Assembly: GCA_022264855.1 (NCBI GenBank)
Contig: JABYQU010000001.1
Location: 372,001 to 436,000 of the forward strand
From: Lenzites betulinus
Taxonomy: Eukaryota; Basidiomycota; Agaricomycetes; Polyporales; Polyporaceae
DNA length: 64,000 nt
Direction: 5' to 3'
This document shows positions 46,406-59,111 of this stretch, in pieces (position 1 is the first letter of the stretch; each line of letters starts with the position of its first letter). The notes under the pieces are model-generated. The model made no database searches, was not told the DNA's origin, and worked only from the letters and a program-made list of their open reading frames with translations. The position numbers were made by a program, and so were the translations under genes.

Positions 46406-49400
46406 CGAAAGACGGGGGGACGGCGGGGTCTAAGAAACGACCCTCGCAACAAAGAGCACCGAGCCGTAGGCGGGCGAGGGGAAAGGGAGGAAACCACGCT
46501 GATGTCGAACCAGCGTATAAAACAAGATGAGAACCCCGCATGCTGTACTGCGCCGCCCAGTACAGGCTGAGATTACGTTCGCGCGCGCTGCCGCTCCCTC
46601 GGCCGGGAGCTTGTGAAACATCTCGACCCCAAAAGTCCCATATCCGGCGTGGAATATGCTGCATTCTATAGCTCTGTGTAGCATCGGGGACCGGTGGCCG
46701 TTGGGCTAAAATTGCACATACGCTTAGCGACAGCAGATGCGATTTTGACACCGTCGTGATTCAAGTAGGCGCGCAGAATGTCGCTCATGCACATGTGTCG
46801 CGGTATCATGGGGCACACAAGAACGGCGCTCCGTATGGGAAACGGAACCACCGACATGAGGGAAGACATACCATGACTTACCACACATGTCTTCGAAGCT
46901 CAAGAAGTACCGGCCTCACGATGGCGGTGTCTATTTCCGGGCCAGCGCCTTGGAGTCCTGGCGGCGTTGATGCGATTGATCTTTACTGCCATGTTGATGA
47001 AGTATTCTTTCGCCAAGGCATAAGAAACACAGAAAAGCGTTGAAGTCGGTGAATTATAGCCGCGTAAGACAGGTTCAAGCTCTCGTGATCACTGTGGGTC
47101 GGTAGCAGAAGACCAGTAGACACGCGGCATACACGAGGCCAATCAAAGTTGCATGGATGGTTCACCGATGACTCTCTGGAGTCTGCATCCGGATGTTTGT
47201 GAGCACCGAGCACTAGTACTGAGCCCTAAGTAGGCCTAGGGAGAAATCGGACACAGGGGTACACAGCCGAGGAATGATAGTGGAGCGAGTACTGCATCCT
47301 AAGGAATCCGCGAGCGATGCCCATCCATCCCTACATGCATCTTATGCGCCGTAGTATTTGTGATCCCCCGTCTTGATATCTTGACCCCGAGAAGCTTCAA
47401 AAGTTTAACGGCGTACAGTGGGTCGGGATGGGTGAGCTGCGGATCTCAGTCTTGCGATGATCTTTAACAATCTAGCCTTCGGGCTATGCCTCAGCTTGAA
47501 GCTAAATCAAATGCGCCCCATAAGTACCCAGACTGTTGGCGATCCCGCCCACCGTCATCAGGCATAGCCATTAAATGGATCGCCAAGGGCGAAGATCAAA
47601 CAGAGACAAGTGATCACCATGAAGACCTGCCTGGTACCCATCATAGCGCAGCGCAACGAATGCGCTCTAACATCTTGTAACATACGGATATCAGTAACTA
47701 TGATGGGTTGTATACGGCCTCGACATGGCTCGACCTACATGCGGACTTACATCTGACAAATTGCAGTCAAGTGGTGTCCGTCCTCCGACAGACATCCGGC
47801 AGGCCTTGTATAAGACCGTTTGCGCGGCGTTCAAGCCAAGGGTCATGTACTGCGACAGGTAGCTGCGAATTGCGTGGATGATTGCAAAACGGAACGTGGG
47901 GCACGGGGATGGCGAGCGGATGAGAACGTCCAAACGTCGGCCCCCCGAACGCTGGGAATAATGTCCAGACGATGTCGTTATCCTTTGGAACGACTCACTA
48001 CGTACGTAATTCTTGAGGTCTATCCAGCATGAAGAAATGACGCAAAGATTAGCGATATATCATGCAGCAGAAGTTGTTGAACTTGTAGGGGTACTCACCA
48101 TGCGGCCGTACTTGCTCTACGCACCGTCTTGCTTTTATACATTGTGCGCAAGGACGAAGGCTATCACTCAACGTGATCTAGACTGCATACTTGCCGCGCG
48201 TATCCCCGGTAGGAAAGAGGCCGCGCGAGAGCGGAGGCTCCTAGCGAGTGCGCAGGACGCCCCGACGTGCACATCCCACGGCGGTCATCCGCTTCGCTCT
48301 GTAGCTCCGAGGCCGTCATACCGCTCGAGCAACCTAAGGAGTCCCGCGGTCGGCCTGCTGCCTATGTTGCCGTTGCGCAGTGCGAATCCGGCGATTCTGC
48401 ACGCTGTGGGATGTCGGCTCCTTCCTACCCGCATGCTACTTCGCCGGCGGGTGCATGTCGGGGGCTTGGGAATTGTGCACGGTTGTGCGACGAGCTGAGA
48501 GCGGGTTCCAGGACGTATAGCACTGGCTGTTCACCCGGAATGATTTTTGAGGAAGCTAGTGAAGGGATGGTATACGTGAGTAGAAGGTGTTTACTTTCCT
48601 ACAGTCCCGTCGAAAAACAGTGACATCATGGGAACGCGCTCACAAGCACGGCGAGTTCGGTACTGTCAGGCTCAGGATGTCCAAATGGTACTGCCTCCCG
48701 CTTACGCGTCTGCAGTTTCTTTAGCCTCGTACAGACGGGGGACCCCCATACTTATCTGGTTGCTGCAGTGTATGAAGGCAACCCACTGGGCAAGGGCCTG
48801 GTGATGTAGATGTTTTACGACAACGACACGGTCGTGAACACCGAAAGTATCTGCCGTGTCTGTTTGCAACAGATGAGCGCGTTGTCCGTTCGTTCTAAGG
48901 ATTGAGATGATACTCATCACTCACCTCTATGGCTTCTGTGTTCCACCGACAATCTCCGGTGCTAGACATTCAATGGCACTGGTTACGCGGACACCGCGTT
49001 TTAGGGGTAGCCATCGTCCGTTTGGGACACCGCCGGAGATATGTAGATACGCCTACTGAACCGGCTATGTGGGGAGCTGGAGGGCCTGCGGGACCGGAAA
49101 GGTGTTCATAAGCCGCGCCCCTATATCCGATGGCAGATGGGAACAAGATCTTGAATTCGGCAAGCATACGGAGGGTGGTTTGCACCATGCAGAATGTTCA
49201 ACGGCCCGGTTTATCAGTCAATTTCGATCTATTATAGGGCGTTGGCGGGAGACGCAAAAGTCTAAACATACACAAGCCTTCACTCACATGCGATGCACAG
49301 AGATTCAGGACGCACAAGATCTAGTAACCGCGTACAGGCGTCGGTTCAGTTTGCCACTGCGGCCCTGCGGACTCACGCCATCAGTCGTCGATATCAATGC

Positions 49401-49751
49401 GTGGATCAGGAAGGGGATTGCGCGGCGAACTGTCTCCGTCGCGCGTTGGAACTAGAGTGGTCAGTTGCCCATGCAGTAACAGCGAAGGTGAGTAGCGCGT
49501 GCTGGCTTCCAACAATTGGGCCTCCGCGCACCAGGTCCCGACTCCGCCAGGCTGTGATTGGAGGTCGGGGAGGCTATTCAGACTGCGCTGTGATCCGAGG
49601 TCGCTTGGCATGGGAATCATGAAACGGGCGCCTAGTGGGCGCTCAGACGATGCGCCGGACAAGACGGAGAGTATATTGACTCTCATGTCTCTCCGCTGAA
49701 GCCCGCTCTAATCGCCCTCCCTCTCTCTCTCCCTCCTCGACGCCGGCGACG
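46406..49751. other. 3.3-kb region with no supported gene
   Basis: The first 150 bp are the GH5 upstream region. In the rest, open frames are short, cross-strand and without domains. The longest (48013-48498, 161 codons) is basic and compositionally odd. No repeat structure stood out by eye. Confidence 0.4.
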
Positions 49752-51944
49752 ATGGTCGGTCTCGCCCGCACCCGCACCCTCCGCGATGTCGCGCTTATCT
49801 TGCTTGGCGCGGCTGCCATGCACTTCACCACCAGCTTCCTGGGACCATTCACGGATCACTCGAGTTCCATCATAGTAAAGACACATGTGAGTATTCGTTC
49901 AGCTCCCGAGCCGATCTCTGTGTGAAGTGAATGTGGTGCCAGCAAGCGAAGGCGGGAGGTGTGTTTCTGGACCGGGGGAATGGGTATAGAACTTGAGTGA
50001 ATGGAAGAGAGACGGGATCTGGCGCTGGCTACATGCATGCATGGTGCGAGCTAATCGGACGTGTCTAGGTCAGCTCTGAGTACATCCCCGACGCCGAGCA
50101 GCACAACATCTTTGTCGCGCCAGCACAGCAGGAGGTGCACGACCACGCTCACGCCGAACATGTGCCAGCAGTTGTACCACCAGCCGCGCCAAAACAGCCA
50201 GCGCCGCCACCCTCGCGAGAAAACAACCGAGAACCTGCGCAAGAACTCATCACGGCCCCCATGGACCTCCTTCCATCTGTAGATACCTCTTATTCAATAC
50301 CCGAAACCACCATTCTCTCGCATGCGCCAGGGTGGACCGTCTTCCGCAACATATACATGTCCAATGGCACGATGTACATCGTCACGTCACGGCCATCTTC
50401 TTTCCCCGACATCAGGATGATTACCTCAACCGGTCTTGCTGCTGAGAATACGCCGGAAAACATTGCCGCGCGTGAGCCTACCGCAGAGGACATGATGTTC
50501 CTGACACCACAAGAGGCCCAGGACCTCTGGGGCGCCGACGTCGGCTCGCACGAGAAGAACCGCATCTGGTCCGTCCCGGGCAACACATTCATCGTCAACG
50601 AGCCCTCGCAGTTCCTCGACCACTACTACCACTTCTGCGCAGAGTGGCTCTTCGGCGCATGGGCATTCTGGCAGGGCGCGTGGAAAGCGACGGTCGACCC
50701 CGCGGACGCGAGCCTCACGTCCGCGCCGCCCGTGCACCGCGCGATCTTCGCGAACGCGGGCGCGCACGGCTGGCGCGACCGCCCCGGCTTCAACTCGTAC
50801 GTCTTCCGCGCCGCGTTCCCCGCGCTCACCGTTGAGGTGCTCGAGGACTGGACGGACCGCATCGTCGCGACCGCGTCGCCGGACGCGCCGCGGCGCGCGT
50901 GGCACTTCGACGTCGCGCTCTTCTCGGACCGCTCCGCGGCGTTCCGCGGCCCGATCTGCGGCTCGCAGACGCAGCGCATCGCGGCGGAGGCGACGGAGCA
51001 CATGCGCAGGGCGGGCAACCTCACGAAGCTGTGGTGGGAGCCCGTGCGCCGCGCGGTGCTGCGCTTCGGGGGCGTGGAGGAGCGCATACAGGACATCGGC
51101 GTGAAGGCGGACGGGTTCGTCGCGGGGAGCGCGCAGATGCCAGGCGCGGGCGAGGTCGCGGCGACGGGGCGGGCGGCGTCGGGGCTGCGGGACTCGGAGG
51201 TGGTGATCACGTACATCAGCAGGCAGGCGTCGCGGCGGCACCTGCTCGACCCGGACCACGCCGCGCTCATCGTCGCGCTGGAGGATATGTGCAAGCAGCA
51301 TGGGTGGGAGCTGAACGTCGTGCAGGCGGAGAAGCTGAGCAAGGAACAGCAGCTTTCTATAGCGGCGCGCACCACGGTACGTGCTCGATCGACGCGCGCT
51401 ACTGACACTATCTCACCTGATATGGAATGATCCAGGTCATGCTTGGTGTTCACGGAAATGGCTTGACGGTGAGCGTCGATCGTTTAAAGTTTAAAGTTGT
51501 ATCGGACGCTCATTTCACTTCTTTCCATCCTCCCTGCTCTACATACGTCTTATCAAACCACAGCATCTCATCATGATGCCTGTCACCCCTGTGTCCACGG
51601 TGATTGAGATATTCTATCCCCAAGGGTTTGCGCACGACTACCACTGGACGGCACACGCGCTGGGCATGCGGCACTTTGCCATTTGGAACGACACGTGCGT
51701 ATCTATACCTTTCTTCCGCGCCCTTCCAGTGCCTGCCCCGCCGTACCCCGCCCCGGGGCCTGGCGTGCCTTCATATGTTCGATAATGACTTGGCTGACAA
51801 ATATATCCGCCCAGGTACCACACGTTCCCGAACGAGCCACAAGTGAACTACCCCGAGGGCTTCCAAGGCACCGAGATCCCGGTGTACCCACCGACGGTCG
51901 TGAAGGTCATCGAGGAGCGGATAGCAGGCCTGCACCCCCTGTAA
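49752..51944 (+). CDS. GT61-like glycosyltransferase, type II membrane protein
   Basis: The first exon gives MVGLARTRTLRDVALILLGA, with a membrane segment close to the N-terminus as expected for a Golgi or ER type II enzyme. A Pro-rich stem follows (residues about 55-110). The large second exon (to about 51375) carries GWTVFRNIYMSNGTMYIVTS, SVPGNTFIVNEPSQFLDHYY, HFCAEWLFGAWAFWQ, RPGFNSYVF and VVITYISRQASRRHL. The last exons read VMLGVHGNGLTHLIMM, STVIEIFYPQGFAHDYHW and EIPVYPPTVVKVI. The H-G-N-G-L-T-H motif is the hallmark of the DUF563/GT61 family, which includes xylosyl-, arabinosyl- and EOGT-type transferases. The sugar donor in basidiomycetes is unknown. GC content is very high from about 50630 to 51300, giving long shadow frames on all strands. 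Stop TAA at 51942-51944. Confidence 0.87.
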
Positions 51945-54900
51945 TCCCGCGCGCGGATACGTCCCCCTGGGTCTCGCGACCCTTCCTCCCCGCCTCCACC
52001 TCCCCCCTTCGACGTAAAACGACCGTTGCCCACCCTTCCGCCCTCGCGTAGCGACACATCACCACACCCCTCCCACCCGCAACCGAACGCGCCCCGGCAC
52101 CTGCTCCATGCCTCCGATGCACACCTGTTGTATCAACCGCCCCCCACGCCGCCCGCCCTGTACATACCCTTCGGGGGACACCCTCCCGAGGGTAACTTAA
52201 TCCGCTATCCTCGCTCGCCAGCTAACCTGCAGACACACGCCTCCGCCTCATCCCCTGGCCGGTATAATTATACCCGCCCGCGCTCCGTACGTACACGCTA
52301 CATACGGGCGCAATGCCACTCCTTAGACATCACCAGCAATTCTCGCTCCTCGGCTCCTGCCCGGCCCATTTCTTCTCTTCCGCGGGTTGTTCTCCCCTCG
52401 TCTCGTGCACGTTTAGGTCGCGAGTCCGTCCGTCTCCTTGGGAACCTTGTGTATACTATCGCTCGCCGGGTTTCGTTGCGCATCCACCTTCGCCCTCGCC
52501 TTCACCTTTGTCGTCGTCGTCATCGTCGTCATCGTTCTCGCCTCTCCTCATTCTTGTTCTCCTTCGGAATCGGTCGGGAGCGGATACCGCGTACGCATAC
52601 GCCTGTGCTACACATGTATCGCGAAGGTGGTCCGGGCGGACGAGTGGCCGCCGTCGGGCGGGGTTTTGTACATAGCACTGGCAATGGCATGCGCGGCTGT
52701 GAATAAACGTTAACGTCAAAAGTACAGCACGTCCTGGAGCTCTTCGCGTCCGGTGTGCCTCGGTTGTGCTTGCGTTGATGCATGTGCTTGGTGGTACGCC
52801 GACATCCCCTTCGCCGAGGAGGTGCGGGAGCGACAGGCGAGCGAACGGATGCACAAAGGGGTCGGTACCGCGGGGCGCGCGTCGGTCGGAACCGGAGGGC
52901 GTCGGGAGGGAGACCCTGCCGAATATACTGCCCCACGGGGTGCCGAGGGCCGAGCTGCCCCTGTGCAGGCAGGCCTCCGTTCCGAGCGGGTTATGCTCCG
53001 AGGTGAACGCACGTACCGTACTTTCAGTGTCACGATGGCACTTCGAGCAACACCCTCTCTCATGGCCACCTTCAGCATCCGCGCCATGGTCCATGCTTCA
53101 ACCTTGCCGGTGTACACATACAGTTCTGCGCGCGGTCCGACAATGGTACGGGTGTGCTATCGTCCTCGAGGTTGATGATCTTCAAGTTGAAGTGTGGGCG
53201 CTGTCTCGGGTGTACAGCCGTGCGAGCTCGAGGAGGAGGGTATGTTATGGAAGTTGCTCGCTTGGCAGGGGACGGAGGGCGCTTCATCACATAATATTCG
53301 CTTGCAAACAAACAAACGAGCTGATGGTCGGCGGTAATACGACATAGTGCACGACCCCATGATGCAAGCACACTGTAATGCAATCAATATCGCATGTGGA
53401 AATAGAAACAGTGCGCCCTGACTAAAAGAAGCCCCTTCGCGAAAGAACACTCACCTCTGCCTCGACCGCGACGCCGAGCGCGTAGCCGCTTCAGCATCCA
53501 CCAGCGGGGTGACATACCTGAAGAGCACCACCGCGCATGATATGAGTAGTAACATACGCGTAGTAACATACGCACAGTGCACGACGACCGTACTGGTGCC
53601 GTCCCCGGGATCGCCGCGATACTCCGGGTCGCTCGAGCTCCAGGCGATATGCTGCTTATGCAGCACGTACCCCGCCCAACGCCGACCGACCAGATGATGT
53701 GTGTGTATTCCCTGCAGGCAGACGTTTTGTTGCTCTTCACGATCTTCATCATCCTTACAAAAGGCCCCTTCATCGCCACTGGCGCAGGGACGGGTACGGA
53801 AGCAGTGGCTAGGCTGGGAGCAGCGGGGACAACGCCGACCGAAGAGGCGGAGACGGGACGGGCAGCAAGGTGATTGTTTTGCGGAACGAGGGGGGATAGC
53901 AAGCGGTGTGAAAGGACGGCGTACCTCCGGCTATGATGGCTATGGTGCAGGCATGCCACCTCAAGGCGTCGGGAAGTCGACCAGCATGGAGGGGGGCACG
54001 TACAGGCGGGGCGTTGTCAGAATAGGCGTACCCATTGATGGCCTCGGTGTTGCGGACGGAAGCCATGAAGCGGTAGAGCTCCCTCTGCTGTCATGAAGAG
54101 TCCCCCTATGATTGTGATAGGCGATGACGCTGTCTTAGCTAGAGCTAGAAGGGGTAGCATAGTAGGAGGGTCCAGGAGTAGCTGAAAAATTACTGAGAGC
54201 CCTAAAACGGCGATGTACTGAGTTAATCAACAACACTGGAGTAGAAGACCTATACTTACTACCTCACCAGCGGTAGGTCATGTACAATTGGTCTGATTGC
54301 GGTTTGACATATTGTCGAGGTCCGCTTTGCAATTTCTCGGGAACTGTCCAAGTCAGGTATGTCGCTGGATTGTTACTACCGCAGTCAATGTAGCAAGCTC
54401 CGAGGATGAAAGAAAAAGCCGTTACCAGAATCCGTACACCGTCTGGTGTGGAAGACAATTTTCCACCGAGACGCCCTTCATCCATGATCTGAAAGCAGCG
54501 TAGCATATGGGCCCGGGTATATAGCATCGGTGATGTGCCGCGACGTGCGTACTGTGCGCACTGTGTAATTCTGGCCGCAAGTGAAACCGCGAAGCCCGTA
54601 TGATTATCGCCATCACGCTCTATGGTGCTGGACATTTCCACATACAGGCACATACATACTCGAGCTGAGGTATGCTGAGGTATGCCTTGCCCCAGGATAT
54701 CCCCATGTCTTGATCCCGGGGAACATCCAGATGATGAGGTACGGTAGCCGAGGGGACCTCCCGGCGGTGGCCGAGTCTTGGGGGTTAGATCTGCATTCGA
54801 CGCGGATGCCATCACAGTGGAGACGGTCCTCAAAGGAAAGGCCTCAAGCTCGGTGGACGGTGGGACGCCGCCCTTCGTGATGGACGCGGGTGAGGCTCCG

Positions 54901-56401
54901 TGTGCCTGTCTTCTCCTTTCACGACGTCAGGCATTTCCGCGATTATGTCTGATCAGTGACTTGGCTGCGGCTCGGTCCGAGAACATTGAAACGCGGTCGA
55001 GCGACGGCTTGCAACGGCGTGGTTGGGGCTATATCAGCATCTTGTACACAGTCGCGAGAGATGATATACCGTAAGCGTTTACGAACATTCGTGTACAGTG
55101 AGCAGGGTAGCTGACCTTTGGGAAGTTGGAACTGGCGGATAACACCGTCGTAGTGGAAGAATGGCACTGCCGGAGGCAGCGCCGCCGAATCGGAGCGCGC
55201 GAGGTAAGTACCAAGACAAGTAATGTGCCGCCGACTGCCGCCACTTGCACCCCCGTTAGCGTTGAGCACTGCTCTTACTGGACGGTCTCGGACTTGTTAC
55301 CACTCACTGGTGAGCCTTAGGTGGATCCCGCGAACGCAGGCACATAGATGAGACATTGACGCAACAGTGACCGGTGGAGTCGGATGAAGGTGTTCCTCTG
55401 CGTAGACGGGACTCGTGAGTGACTTGGCACGACATGATCGTACAATTGGGCTGTGTGCGATCCTCAGAACGTTCACTCACCGGTCTCAATCCTCATCACT
55501 TCAGGTCCTCCATCGAATCCGTCCTTCTAGACTTGATCCGCAGCATCGCTGTGTCGAAAGGACGTTCTGGGAGATTGCAGTACCCATGAGTTCTGCATCA
55601 GTACATAAAATTGTAGCACCGTGCTGAACCTCCTCATTGCTTACCTACAGGGTTATTTTTGATCTGCAACGCGATGCAAGTGCGATGCCGCGTCCTTCAA
55701 GTAGCGAGAAGTCCTCCCACGTGGTAGTAGCCGCAGATTGCGGCCGTAAAGTGCAAGTGGTATGCTACATCCCGGTGGTGCAGCGCGTGTGTGAACGGAA
55801 GGTACACGTCCGGCGGCGCTGTACGGTCCCGTGAATCCGATTTCAGCAATGCCATTATTGGTGTTTGGGATTTCTTAACGAGTAGCGCCGACTTGGACGC
55901 ACGTTGTAGACGCCTGTTCGGGAGTTAGCAAAAATCATAGATGCTTCCTTCTGCCCGCCCGCCTCCACGGGCGCGCGGAAGAAGATCACGTACCTTAAGG
56001 TTACTGATTCCGCCAAGATGTGAGCGCAGGGGCGCACGCACTTTGCGATGATTCTGCCGAGGTGGACGGAGAGAGCGGGGATCAGAAGGAGCCCGAATAC
56101 AGCCCGCGCCCAGCGCCAGCGCTCAGCTTGGAAGGCGGGGTCGCGATCAATCTGCTACTATGTGAGCATTGCTGCATGTCCTGCTTCCTCGGGTTTGCCC
56201 TGGCGCGGGATGCATGCTTGATGCCGCACGTATCTCGTTCGAATTCGTCCGTGCGATAGGATGCGCGGCTGCGGAACGTATAAGTAGGATCCTCTGGGCG
56301 GCCGACTGAAGTGGACTCACCGACCCTTACGCGCTCGGATCCATCATATACCTCTTCGGCCCGTGGCATCTTGCTTCTCTGTCCCTCCCCCTCTCTCCGC
56401 C
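51945..56401. other. 4.4-kb gene-poor region
   Basis: 52000-52700 is pyrimidine-rich trailer and low-complexity sequence. On the minus strand at about 53400-54080 there is a possible decayed gene: it starts MASVRNTEAINGYAYSD (54066) and continues in another frame as YVLHKQHIAWSSSDPEY and VTTRMLLLISCAVVLFRYVT, a membrane-like segment. The exons do not close into a convincing product. Small direct repeats are TAACATACGC at 53558 and 53573, and TGAGGTATGC twice near 54665. No other gene supported. Confidence 0.35.
56278..56285 (+). promoter_or_regulatory. Possible TATA box of aquaporin 1
   Basis: TATAAGTA (near 56279) lies about 120 bp before the aquaporin ATG, a little far. Weak call. Confidence 0.25.
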
Positions 56402-57860
56402 ATGACCACCATGACCCATCTCGCCGTTCACGATGTTGTTGCTATGCCCGCCTCGATGACCAGGTGGCAGCAGGTGCGGAATCGCAAGCAGTTCCACTGG
56501 CTGGCTGAGACTATTGCGGAGGGCGTACGTGAATGTTTATTCATCTGAGGGCGAGACGCGATAAGCTAACAACATCACTCACAGACGGGCGCATTCCTCT
56601 ATACCTTCGCTGGTACGGGGGCCACGGCATCCTTTGTTCTTGGTAACATTCTTCAGATTCCTGGGCTGGGCAGTGAGTATGGAGCTTCTGAGAGGGCTTC
56701 TGTGGTACTGACCCGCGCTGCTCTAGGTCTCTTGCAAATCGGTCTCGCATACGCGGTTGGCATCGCGTTGGCGATGGCGGTCTGCTTCGTAAGAATGCCG
56801 TAACGCTACTTTGCGGTGTGTAATGCTGACCTCGATTGACCGCCTACAGCCGACGTCGCATGGTCAATTCAATCCGGCGATCACGATCCACGCCGCGGTT
56901 GTCGGCAAGATGCCCGTATTGAAGGCTGCAAGGTACGCTGCGCCTATGTCGGGAGTGTTTGGTGTAGCTGAGCCAGGTTTGTCCACCAGATACATCTTCG
57001 CCCAGATCTTCGGATCGTACATTGCTTGTCTCTTGATCTACGTTCAGTACAAGCAGGACATCACTGTGCGCACCTTTGCTATACACCTTCCTGTTCCAAG
57101 CTTATGGGACATACAGATTGCTATTGAGGCACTCCAGGCGAAGGGCTTGTATGACACCGTCATGTTCACTAGCAGTGGTCCCGGCGGAATCTTTGGCCTG
57201 TACGTTCCCGCCACCGCAAACTTGGCATTCGTTCTCTTGAACGAGTTTGTCTGCGTACGTTCTGGTTCCTGGATCCCACTTGAGCCCAAGCTGACACCAC
57301 TATCCCACAGGACTTCGTCGTTGCTCTTGTCATCTTCTCATGCTCGGACCCGGGCAACCCCATCTCCACCCCGACGACCATGCCCTGGATCATCGCTCTT
57401 GCATAGTGGGTTCCATTCACCTCACCAACTCGAACGCATCGCTAACGCGACGCCCCTCCTTCAGCGGTGTCATTGTCTGGGGCTTCGCACCTGTCGGTCT
57501 GGCCGCCAACTCCGCGCGCGACCTCGGTGGTCGCTTCGCTGCGATGACGCTATTCGGCGGTGCTGCTAGTGGGGGCAAGTACGCGGCACTCTCCGCGCTC
57601 ACCAACATCCCCGCAACGTTGGTCGCGGGTGTATTTTACTCACTGGTCTTCGCCGACTCGACGCGCAGTACGTTGCCATCCCCTCGGATCTCCCTTCCGC
57701 ACAAACTGATCCCTCTGCAAACGCAGCCATCCACCCTGAGTGGCATCGCTTCATCACTTCGCGGGACGCTGAGCTCGAACGCAGGGGGCATGGTATCGCG
57801 GCACCCTCGTTCAGCGAGTCTGAAAGTGGCTCGGTCGAGAAGATCGCAGAGAAGGCGTGA
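56402..57860 (+). CDS. Aquaporin / MIP-family channel 1
   Basis: This plus-strand gene with many short introns encodes a six-segment water or small-solute channel. The start is MTTMTHLAVHDVVAMPASM. Segments read TGAFLYTFAGTGATASFVLG, LLQIGLAYAVGIALAMAVC, the first half-helix GQFNPAITIHAAV (canonical NPA), YIFAQIFGSYIACLLIYVQ, VFLLNEFVC-like FVLLNEFVCDFVVALVIF, and the second half-helix VWGFAPVGLAANSARDLGGR, where NPA is replaced by NSA with the conserved RD. It ends ASGGKYAALSALTNIPATL, VFYSLVFAD and a charged cytoplasmic tail (SGSVEKIAEKA). Altered second NPA boxes are common in fungal aquaporins and may widen selectivity beyond water, but transport is unproven. It is the upstream member of a tandem pair with the gene at 59112. 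Confidence 0.9.
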
Positions 57861-59111
57861 GAGTCGTGGGGTGGGACATGAGCGCCGCCTGGGTGGGGGG
57901 CCCCTTTTCTGTTCTTGTGTGCATCTTAATTGTCTCGGGAGCCGGGACACACTTGATTTGTTGTATTAGACGCACTCACGAATATTTATGCTGTAAAAAC
58001 AGACTCACGAGGTACTGGGGCGGATCGCGACCGCATCTCCCCGTGCGTGGGGAATTTCCGCTGCGGATGGGGAGATGCTGAGATTGAGTGCGTCTGTCAG
58101 GACTGGGACATGCCATGCGTTGGCATGCAGCCACAAACTGCACCAAGTCTGTGGCTGCTGCCACGCCTGTCTCGACCAGCCCCTTGTTCGACGTGAGTCC
58201 TTAGAGGACTGCGAGATGCGCGTTCTGGAGGGTCGTACGCAGCACGCATACGACGCCGTGCTGCACACGACGCTCAATTCGCCCATCCGCCGAGGTTCTC
58301 TACCTATCTCCGAACGCCAAGAGTCGTCGCGACCGAGCTAGGACGGCGTTTGTTACCCCGCAAAGTTGACAGGAGCGGACTCGACTTCGAGGTGATCGAC
58401 GCTCGATCTGGGGGCCTGAGATCCGTGTCACGCACACCTCGCTCGCAACACGTCCGCGACGGCTGGAGCGAGTCGTGGCGCGTCGCATTGCGAAATAGGT
58501 GACGTTTCTGTGCTTGTGGAGGAGTGCACTAGTGTGCGCGCGGGCGGGACCAACGTGACCACGTGTGTATCGTGTTGTACCTTTTTCCGGGTGTCGGGTG
58601 ATCGAGTGGCCAGGCCGCCTGCTCCTGTAACGCGGGGCCCCGCATTCGCCTTGATGCCCGAGAGCTAACCTCTTCGCGCAGTCCGCGCGAGAAATGCTTC
58701 CCCAAAGGACGAGTGGGGGCGTCGCGGGCGTCCACGCGGGGGGCCTTCGGTGGCGTGCCTTGGTCAACAGCGTTACGAGGAGGGGTTCGGGGAGGGCCAG
58801 CGATGAACGCTATAGCCGCTACACGCCGGTCAGGCGAGCGTCAGGGAGGTCATGTGGGGCGTAGCATCGATGCGTTTGACCTGCGGTTCGTGGGGAATGA
58901 TTGCCACAGGGGGCTCCAGTGCTCGCCTGTGGGGAACTCACGATGGCTCCCAATGGGAGTACCCGGCCTCCGATAAAGTCTCCAGTCTCCTCTGGAGGAA
59001 CGCGCAAGGTGTCCGTCGCTTCCCCACAGGACCCTCCACTCCCTGTCCGCCATCCAGTCGCCCGTCCTCCGATCTTACGACCACGACCACAACGATCACG
59101 AAAACAACACG
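57861..59111. other. Spacer between the tandem aquaporins
   Basis: Holds the inverted-repeat run described at 58033-58264 and a Cys-rich short plus frame at 58075-58341 that overlaps it and is not supported as a gene. The right end is the leader of aquaporin 2. Confidence 0.4.
58033..58264. repeat. Run of five consecutive perfect inverted repeats
   Basis: The arms are: GCATCTCCCC 58033-58042 with 58069-58078; CATGCCA 58109-58115 with 58121-58127; GCAGCCACA 58127-58135 with 58150-58158; AGTCCT 58196-58201 with 58205-58210; GCAGCACG 58239-58246 with 58257-58264. Arms of 6-10 bp, loops of 3-26 nt, all perfect. The last also has an alternative pairing, GTCGTA with TACGAC (near 58233 and 58249). 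They follow aquaporin 1 and could fold in a transcript, but chance pairing in GC-rich sequence has not been tested. Confidence 0.5.

Noticed and set aside
50426..51453. Two minus-strand frames of 275-291 codons opposite the GT61 gene
   Set aside because: Result of extreme GC content; Arg/Ala/Pro-rich and without domains.
58075..58341. Cys-rich 88-codon plus frame as a small secreted protein
   Set aside because: No signal peptide, no intron signals, and it overlaps the inverted-repeat run, which explains the composition better.
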